Shown here: piece after piece, positions 58,322 to 64,000 of the stretch
Position numbering within the stretch: the first letter of the stretch is position 1
How the letters are laid out: the number at the start of each line of letters is the position of its first letter
Source: Candidatus Tritonobacter lacicola
GTDB taxonomy: Bacteria > Auribacterota > Tritonobacteria > Tritonobacterales > Tritonobacteraceae
Direction of reading: 5' to 3'
DNA: 64,000 nt
Assembly (NCBI GenBank): GCA_030765135.1
Contig: JAVCDC010000080.1
Location: forward strand, 33,336-97,335
Position numbers and translations under genes: made by a program
The notes under the pieces: generated by a model
What the model saw: only the letters and a program-made list of their open reading frames with translations
The model's database searches: none
Told to the model about the DNA's origin: nothing

Positions 58322-61300
58322 ATGCCGATGAAGCGAAAAGAGTGGGAGCCGGTTGCATCCGTTGCCCGTGTCCTGGGAGAGGGAGATAACGTCTTCGTCT
58401 CGGGGCTCTGCGGGAGCGCTGCTCCCTTCTTCGTCGCCCGCCTGGCCGAGAAACGGGAGGGGTCCCTCCTGGTCGTCACCCGGGGGGCGAAGGAGGAGCG
58501 GGACTTCTTCGACGACCTTCGCACGTTCTCCTCCCGGCCCGTTCACCTCTTCCCCTCACGCGAGACGCTGCCGGGAGAGGGACGGGAGCACCCCGATATC
58601 GTGGAGGCCAGGTTCCGCGTTCTGGACATGCTCCTGCGGGGGGCAATCGACGGCATCCTCGTCTCGTCGGTCAAGGCCCTCCTCCAGAAGCTGCCCCCCG
58701 GGGGGCTTCTCTCCGCCTCCTCGATGCACATAGAGGTGGGAACGAGGCTCGACCTCAAGGGCGCCATCTCCCGCCTTACCGCCCTCGGCTACGAGAGGGA
58801 GGCCGCGGTGTACGAGCGCGGCCAGCTCAGCGTGCGGGGCGGGATACTCGACGTCTTTCCGGGCAGCGCGCCGTCCCCTATCCGGGTCGAGCTTGACGGG
58901 GACGTCGTGGCGTCCGTCAGGCTCTTCGATCCCGCCGACCAGCGGTCCAGGTCGACGGTGAAAGAGTTCACGGTCATGGTCCTGGACGAGCTCGCCTGCG
59001 GCGGAAAGAGCGTCTCCCTCATCGACTATCTCCCGTCCCCGTCGCTGGTGTGCCTAGCCGGCCCGGCCGGGATCAAGGAGGCCGCCCTCGGTCCGGGGGC
59101 GGGCTGCGGGGACCTCTTCACGTTCGGTCACCTCATCGAGAAGGCGGGGTCCTTTGGCCTCGTGTACATGTCCGACGTCGGCGAGGAGATAGAGGAAGCG
59201 GGGGAGGCGCGCCGGGTCCGTGCCGGTTCAAGGTCGGCCGAGCTTCTCGACGGCCCCGGTGTGCTTCCCGGCGTGAAGGCCGAGTTCTGGCGCGGGGCGT
59301 TCGAGAGGATCGCCGGCTGGGTGGAGGAAGGCTACAGAGTCCGGGTCTACTGCAACAACGAGGGTGAGCGATCCAGGCTTCTCGAGCTGGTGGGGGAGAG
59401 GGCGAAGCTCCTTGGCTCCGTGGAGATAGGCTCTGTTGCCTCCTCTTTTCTCGTTCCTGAGATGAAGCTTGTCTTCATCTCGGACTCGGAGATATTCGGC
59501 CGGTACAAGATCCGGCGCCCGGTGGAACGAAGGGCCCGGCAGAGGCCGTTCGGGGAGGTCTCCTCCGAGTTCGAGCCGGGAGAGTACGTCATCCACGTCG
59601 GCCAGGGAATCGGGCGGTACATAGGCCTCAGGAAGCTGAAGCGGGAGGGCGCCGAAAGGGAGTACCTGGCGATCGAGTACCGCGGCAGCTCGAAGCTTTA
59701 CGTCCCTGTCGAGCAGGCGCACCTGGTCGAGAGGTATGTCGGCCTGGGGAGTCGCCGCCCGACGCTCGACGTGCTCGGCTCCGGGCGTTGGACGCGAAGG
59801 AAGGCGGGTGTGGAGAGGGCGATAGTCGACTTCGCGGCCGGGCTCCTGGAGCTCCAGGCGATTCGGTCGTCGCTGCGCGGCATCAGCTACTCCCCCGACA
59901 CGCCGTGGCAGCGTGAGTTCGAGGCCTCTTTCATCTACGAGGAGACGCCCGACCAGGAGAAGGCGATAGAAGAGGTCAAGGCGGACATGGAGAGCGAATG
60001 CCCCATGGACAGGCTGATCTGCGGGGACGTCGGCTACGGGAAGACGGAGGTCGCAATCAGGGCCGCCTTCAAGGCCGTGATGGACGGCAAACAGGTTGCC
60101 GTCCTGGTCCCCACGACGGTCCTCGCCCAGCAGCACTTCACCACTTTCACGGACAGGCTCGCGGATTACCCGGTCGAGGTGCGGGCGCTGAGCCGGTTCC
60201 AGTCCCCGAAGGAGCAGGAGGAGGCCATAGAGGGTCTCATCGCGGGGAAGGTAGATATCGTGATAGGCACCCACCGGCTCCTGCAGTCTGACGTCCTCTT
60301 CAATGACCTCGGCCTGGTCGTGATCGACGAGGAGCAGCGGTTCGGTGTCGGGCACAAGGAGAGGCTGAAGCGGCTCCGGAAGCTGGTGGACGTTCTGACG
60401 ATGACGGCGACGCCGATCCCCAGGACGCTCTACCTTTCGATAACCGGCCTGAGGGACATGTCTGTCATCGACACGCCCCCCAGGGACAGGCTGGCGGTCC
60501 ACACGGAGATAATCCACCACGACGAGAAAACTGTCAGAGACGCGATCCTCCGGGAGCTTGCCAGGGAAGGGCAGGTGTACTACGTTCACAACAGGGTGGC
60601 GACGATCGGGAGGGTGGCGAAGGGCATAGAGAGGCTGGTGCCGGAGGCAAGGGTGGCCGTCGCGCACGGGCAGATGGGCGAGGGCCTCCTCGAGGAGACG
60701 ATGAGGAGGTTTTTCACGGGCGAGGTCGACGTTCTCGCCTGCACGACGATCATCGAGTCGGGCCTGGACATCCCGAACGTCAACACGATATTCATAGACG
60801 CCGCACACCGCTTCGGCCTGGCCGACCTCTACCAGCTCCGGGGGCGGGTGGGCAGGTACAAGCACCGGGCGTTCGCGTACCTGATCATCCCGCGCGGCCC
60901 GATAGGTGACGAGGGCCGCAGGCGCCTCAGGGCGATAGCCGAGCACAGCGAGCTGGGGGCGGGCTTCGGCATCGCGATGCGCGACCTGGAGATACGCGGG
61001 GCGGGAAACGTCCTCGGGAGTGAGCAACACGGCCACATCATGGCCGTTGGCTTCGATCTCTACTGCAGGCTCCTGAAGGACGCGATCGCAGGGCTGGAGG
61101 GGAGGAAGGTCAGGCCGCGGTACGAGGTGTCGCTCAATATAGGCTTCTACCCGTGTATACCCCCGGACTACGTCCCCGCGGGCCGGATCAGGATAGACAT
61201 CTACCGGAGGGTGGGAGGGGCCGGGTCGCCTGACGGGATCGACGCGATGGGCGATGAGATGGGGGACCGTTTCGGGCCGCTGCCGGATGAGGCCCGGCGG

Positions 61301-61525
61301 TACCTGTTGCTGGCAAAGCTGAAGCTCCGGGCTTGGCAGGCGTGCGTGCGCTCCATCGAGCTGGTGAATAACCGCCTATTCATCGATGTACCGGGAGAGA
61401 GGATCATCGAGAAGGTGAAGAAGCGGTCGTTCACGGAGGTAAGCCGCGCTATTAACAAGGTGTTGAAGGGCCTGGAGCAGGGTGCTATAGTCCAGTCTCC
61501 CGGGGAGACGGCGGGGAGTAATTAA
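58322..61525 (+). CDS. mfd: Transcription-repair coupling factor Mfd
   Basis: 1067 residues. The N-terminal UvrB-like module is at about 1-330; the CarD-like RNA polymerase interaction domain follows (FEPGEYVIHVGQGIGRYIGLRKL, about 418). The RecG-like translocase has Walker A ICGDVGYGKTEVAIRAAF near 563, DEEQRFGV near 672 and TATPIPRTLYLSITG near 700, with LRGRVGRYKHRAFAYL in helicase motif VI. The C-terminal TRCF domain begins near 930. It removes stalled RNA polymerase and recruits UvrA at lesions. ATG 58322 is at the end of a gap with no other genes (58050-58321, AT-rich, promoter area for two divergent genes). Confidence 0.97.
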   Translation: MPMKRKEWEPVASVARVLGEGDNVFVSGLCGSAAPFFVARLAEKREGSLLVVTRGAKEERDFFDDLRTFSSRPVHLFPSRETLPGEGREHPDIVEARFRVLDMLLRGAIDGILVSSVKALLQKLPPGGLLSASSMHIEVGTRLDLKGAISRLTALGYEREAAVYERGQLSVRGGILDVFPGSAPSPIRVELDGDVVASVRLFDPADQRSRSTVKEFTVMVLDELACGGKSVSLIDYLPSPSLVCLAGPAGIKEAALGPGAGCGDLFTFGHLIEKAGSFGLVYMSDVGEEIEEAGEARRVRAGSRSAELLDGPGVLPGVKAEFWRGAFERIAGWVEEGYRVRVYCNNEGERSRLLELVGERAKLLGSVEIGSVASSFLVPEMKLVFISDSEIFGRYKIRRPVERRARQRPFGEVSSEFEPGEYVIHVGQGIGRYIGLRKLKREGAEREYLAIEYRGSSKLYVPVEQAHLVERYVGLGSRRPTLDVLGSGRWTRRKAGVERAIVDFAAGLLELQAIRSSLRGISYSPDTPWQREFEASFIYEETPDQEKAIEEVKADMESECPMDRLICGDVGYGKTEVAIRAAFKAVMDGKQVAVLVPTTVLAQQHFTTFTDRLADYPVEVRALSRFQSPKEQEEAIEGLIAGKVDIVIGTHRLLQSDVLFNDLGLVVIDEEQRFGVGHKERLKRLRKLVDVLTMTATPIPRTLYLSITGLRDMSVIDTPPRDRLAVHTEIIHHDEKTVRDAILRELAREGQVYYVHNRVATIGRVAKGIERLVPEARVAVAHGQMGEGLLEETMRRFFTGEVDVLACTTIIESGLDIPNVNTIFIDAAHRFGLADLYQLRGRVGRYKHRAFAYLIIPRGPIGDEGRRRLRAIAEHSELGAGFGIAMRDLEIRGAGNVLGSEQHGHIMAVGFDLYCRLLKDAIAGLEGRKVRPRYEVSLNIGFYPCIPPDYVPAGRIRIDIYRRVGGAGSPDGIDAMGDEMGDRFGPLPDEARRYLLLAKLKLRAWQACVRSIELVNNRLFIDVPGERIIEKVKKRSFTEVSRAINKVLKGLEQGAIVQSPGETAGSN

Positions 61526-61540
61526 CCACAAAATAAAGAT

Positions 61541-61629
61541 GGCCACGAAAAGGCACAAGAGGCACAAAAAGAGGAATGGCAGATGAACGCAAAATGGACA
61601 AACATGTTTTTTGTGCCTTTTCGTGGCTA
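61541..61629. repeat. CACGAAAAGGCACAA word fold-back
   Basis: GGCCACGAAAAGGCACAAGAGGCACAAAAAG (61541-61571) and inverse TTTTTTGTGCCTTTTCGTGGCTA (61607-61629) share 17 perfectly paired bases. The track start of the next gene lies inside the loop. Confidence 0.92.
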
Positions 61630-61654
61630 TAAAAAGATATTATTCGTTTTGCAA

Positions 61655-62623
61655 ATGATATCTGAAACTAATTGGCTGAGAACGGCTTGCATTGCTATCT
61701 TTGTTTTGTTGTCTCTCGCATGCCCGGCCGCGCACGGCGAGCCGTTCGATAAGATAGTCGCCGACGTCAACGGCGAGGTTATAACGCACAGCGAGCTTGA
61801 GGATGTCCTCGAGCCCCTGTACCGGAAATACGAGGACGTCTACTCCGGCCCGAAGCTCTTTGAGAAACTGCAGGCTGCGCGGTGGAGCATGCTTAACCAG
61901 CTGATCGAGGAGAAGCTGATCCTGCAGGAGGTTAAGAAGAAAGAGCTGGAAATCGGAGAGGAAGCCCTGATGAAGAGGATGGAGGAGGTTGAGTCGCGCT
62001 TCTCCTCCAGGGAGGAGTTCCAGAGAGAGCTGGCTCGGTCGGATATGACGCTCGATGAGTTCAGGGAGAGGGAGCGGGAAAGGCTGACGGCTTACTCCCT
62101 GCTGATGGAGGAGATATCCAGAAGGGTCATGATTACTCCCCAGTCGGTTATCTCCCACTACAACGCTCACCGGGACGAGTTCGTTGAACCCGAGAAGGTC
62201 CACCTCTTCCAGATATTCATAAAGAAAGGTGACGATGAGAAGCTGAAACTGGCGGAGGAGGTCCTCGATCGCCTCGATGGGGGAGATGATTTCAAAGAGC
62301 TGGCCCGGGCCTACTCCGATGGGCCCGAGAAGGCCACTGGAGGAGATTGGGGGTTCATAGAGAGGGGGTATCTCAACCCCGATACAATGGGGAAGGTCGA
62401 GGAGGCCGCATTCGGGATCGAGGCCGGCAGCCACAGCGGCATCGTCGAGACGCCGCTCGGCTACCACATCATCGTGGTCGATGCGGTACGGAAGGAGCGG
62501 GCCGTGCCCATATCCGAGGTGTGGAATCAGATCGAGAGGAGGCTGGGCCAGGCCGAGGCAGAGAAAGTAAGGGCCGAGTGGATTTCCGAGCTGAGGAAGA
62601 AAGCATATATCTCCGTAAAATAA
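61655..62623 (+). CDS. Periplasmic peptidyl-prolyl isomerase (SurA/PpiC family)
   Basis: 322 residues from ATG 61655, where a signal peptide starts (TACIAIFVLLSLACPAAHG). A SurA-N-like chaperone region (VADVNGEVITHSELEDVLEP ... LNQLIEEKLILQEVKKKEL) is followed by a single parvulin domain at about 195-290 (KVHLFQIFIKKGDD, ARAYSDGPEKATGGDWGFIERGYL, AGSHSGIVETPLGYHIIVVDA). It assists outer-membrane protein folding. The track start of 61583 reads through the repeat. Two-domain layout with one parvulin unit, shorter than E. coli SurA. Confidence 0.85.
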   Translation: MISETNWLRTACIAIFVLLSLACPAAHGEPFDKIVADVNGEVITHSELEDVLEPLYRKYEDVYSGPKLFEKLQAARWSMLNQLIEEKLILQEVKKKELEIGEEALMKRMEEVESRFSSREEFQRELARSDMTLDEFRERERERLTAYSLLMEEISRRVMITPQSVISHYNAHRDEFVEPEKVHLFQIFIKKGDDEKLKLAEEVLDRLDGGDDFKELARAYSDGPEKATGGDWGFIERGYLNPDTMGKVEEAAFGIEAGSHSGIVETPLGYHIIVVDAVRKERAVPISEVWNQIERRLGQAEAEKVRAEWISELRKKAYISVK

Positions 62624-62746
62624 TAAGTCTAGCTCCCTCTAGGTCTAAGTGTAGATAAATAATGCCCGGCGCGTTCAGGATATTAAAATCCGAAACAAAT
62701 CCGAATGACTAAAACAGGTTTCGAATTCAGAAAAAGAACCAAGACA

Positions 62747-63739
62747 TTGAATAAGCCGCTTATTGGTATAACGATAGGGGACCCGGCGGGCGTCGGGCCG
62801 GAAGTGGCGCTGAAGGCCGCCCTCTCAGGCGATGTTCAGGGTGTTTGCTATCCCTTTCTTATAGGGACTCTTTCCATCGTCGAACGGCACGCGGAATGGC
62901 TGGGCATGACAAAAAGGATAATATCGATCCCCGAGGCCGCGGGAGTTCTTTCAGGGGAAGGAGAAATAGCAGTCCTCGATACGGGGGAAGGCGCTATCGA
63001 GAAGGGTGACCTGGGAAGAGCCGATGGAAAATGGGGAAAGCTCTCGATGTCATACGTGGAGCGTGCGGCCGGGCTGTGCCTCTCCGGTGATATCGCAGCC
63101 ATGGCGACGGCGCCTATCTGCAAGGAGGCGATCCACGCCGCGGGGTTTCGCTTCGAGGGGCACACCGACTACCTCGGCTCCCTTTGCGGGCGGGATGACT
63201 TCGTGATGATGCTCGTGGGGGGCGGCATCCGGACGGTCCTGGCGACGGTCCACGTGCCGCTGAGGAGCGTGCCGGAAGTGCTGACTTCGCGTAAGGTCCT
63301 GAACGCCGTGGAGAAGGGCAACGCTGTTCTCATAAGGCTGGGCATTGAGAGGCCCCGCATAGCGGTAAACGGCCTCAATCCACACGCGGGGGAGGGGGGA
63401 GCCTTCGGAGACGAGGAGGCGGCGATCATCTCTCCCGCCATAGAAGAGGCTGGAGCGATGGGCCTGGATGTAACCGGCCCCCTCCCGCCGGACACCTCGT
63501 TCTGGCGCATGCTGAAAGGGGAGTTTGACCTGGTAGTCTCCATGTATCACGATCAGGGGCTCATTCCCCTCAAGACAATCGCTTTCGACATGGGCGTGAA
63601 CGTAACGCTCGGCCTTCCGATCGTGCGCACCTCGCCCGACCACGGCACGGCCTTCGGCATCGCGGGGCGGGGAAAGGCCGACCCGGCGAGCATGATCGAG
63701 GCGGTCAAGCTTGCCGCCCGCCTGGCCGGCTCAATGTAA
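62747..63739 (+). CDS. pdxA: 4-hydroxythreonine-4-phosphate dehydrogenase (PdxA)
   Basis: 330 residues from TTG 62747, which gives the usual family start NKPLIGITIGDPAGVGPEV. FRFEGHTDYLGSLC near residue 137, VNGLNPHAGEGGAFGDEE near 207 and MYHDQGLIPLKTIAFDMGVNVTLGLPIVRTSPDHGTAF near 267 carry the metal-binding His residues. It is part of the DXP-dependent pyridoxal phosphate pathway, in which PdxA and PdxJ form the ring. The track ATG 62705 adds 14 residues encoded by word-type sequence, so TTG is preferred, but the ribosome binding site is weak. Confidence 0.9.
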   Translation: MNKPLIGITIGDPAGVGPEVALKAALSGDVQGVCYPFLIGTLSIVERHAEWLGMTKRIISIPEAAGVLSGEGEIAVLDTGEGAIEKGDLGRADGKWGKLSMSYVERAAGLCLSGDIAAMATAPICKEAIHAAGFRFEGHTDYLGSLCGRDDFVMMLVGGGIRTVLATVHVPLRSVPEVLTSRKVLNAVEKGNAVLIRLGIERPRIAVNGLNPHAGEGGAFGDEEAAIISPAIEEAGAMGLDVTGPLPPDTSFWRMLKGEFDLVVSMYHDQGLIPLKTIAFDMGVNVTLGLPIVRTSPDHGTAFGIAGRGKADPASMIEAVKLAARLAGSM

Positions 63740-63790
63740 CCGCGGAACTAGGAGTGTGTCCGAGTAATAGCAATTTGAGCTTTTATCACA

Positions 63791-63828
63791 GTCATTGCGA
63801 GCCCTGCGAAGCTGGGCGAAGCAATCTC
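63791..63828. repeat. GTCATTGCGAG...GAAGCAATCTC solo arm
   Basis: GTCATTGCGAGCCCTGCGAAGCTGGGCGAAGCAATCTC resembles the left arm at 33023-33068. The remainder of 63740-64000 shows no gene I can support. Confidence 0.75.
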
Positions 63829-64000
63829 CAAAATTGCAGGTATATGAATCGACAGTACTACATCTATATTATGACTCAGTAGTGTCCCAACGTTCGCTTC
63901 GTTAAAATTCGCAAGATGCTATTAAATAGGAAGTTGCAAAGAAAAATGCCTGTTTCCGACTTGAAAGTGAGTGTACGCTCACACCCTTCAAAACGCAAGG

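Noticed and set aside
58134-58331. 65-aa ORF before mfd
   Set aside because: AT-rich promoter region between divergent genes; no ribosome binding site, biased Phe-rich composition.
59228-61036. 602-aa minus-strand ORF
   Set aside because: Antisense shadow of mfd, whose motifs are unambiguous.

Overview
The window is about 64 kb of bacterial chromosome with moderately high GC coding regions and AT-richer intergenic DNA. It comes from a Gram-negative-type, probably anaerobic, uncultured organism. LolA, a SurA/PpiC-type periplasmic chaperone, several lipoprotein signal peptides and TatA/TatC point to a double membrane. Radical SAM enzymes, a 2-hydroxyacyl-CoA-dehydratase-activase-like giant protein and an archaeal-type phosphoglycerate mutase suggest an anaerobe. 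There are no rRNA genes, no CRISPR array and no recognisable phage or transposase genes, so I cannot name a phylum from the sequence alone.

Layout. 1-11.4 kb: surface glycan and lipid-linked sugar genes. These are two paralogous GT-C membrane glycosyltransferases (one cut by the window edge, one fused to a six-bladed NHL propeller), two alkaline-phosphatase-superfamily enzymes, an F5/8C-like lipoprotein, a tRNA-Gly with a duplicated 3' end, a SAM methyltransferase and a DPM1/GtrB-like GT2. 11.5-17.9 kb: FmdB zinc ribbon, HIT protein, an ECF sigma/anti-sigma/lipoprotein set, M20 peptidase, a small Cys protein, HNH protein, LarE and a Thi4 remnant. 18-24.7 kb: a 1406-residue activase-like protein, a secreted papain-like candidate and a serpin. 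24.9-29 kb (minus strand): a lipoprotein/ABC permease/ATPase/VTT/LolA operon with overlapping stop-start codons. 29-38.2 kb: a tetraether-synthase-like radical SAM protein, a SPASM radical SAM protein, a CDP-alcohol phosphatidyltransferase, thioesterase, rhomboid, ApgM, Ppx/GppA and TatAC. 38.3-44 kb: tRNA-Ala, a UbiA-type prenyltransferase, UDP-xylose synthase, ATP-grasp, PP-loop and GNAT genes. 44-58 kb (minus strand): three alkaline-phosphatase-superfamily proteins around CysD/CysN, an RHH protein and a membrane protein, preceded by a giant multi-propeller secreted protein. 58.3-63.7 kb: Mfd, a SurA-like isomerase and PdxA.

The most unusual signal is intergenic. Almost every long gap holds short-word tandem arrays (words of about 6-9 nt such as CGGATTATA, CACTGAAAA, CACGAAGA, TCGTAA, GATTGAA, ATGAGTTAT). 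Most are arranged as two mirrored arms able to fold back. Different word families share this architecture, and several are nested inside one another. They also sit at gene ends, supplying the last codons of the ECF sigma factor and lying where the Thi4 remnant is cut. One such fold-back, at 41.6-42.1 kb, encloses a four-helix-bundle (23S rRNA intervening-sequence-type) protein gene between arms containing a 23-bp perfect inverted repeat. A truncated second four-helix-bundle gene lies at 9.5 kb, also behind short-word repeats. This suggests, as inference, a fold-back mobile element family with the four-helix-bundle protein as a coding member and the empty hairpins as non-coding relatives.
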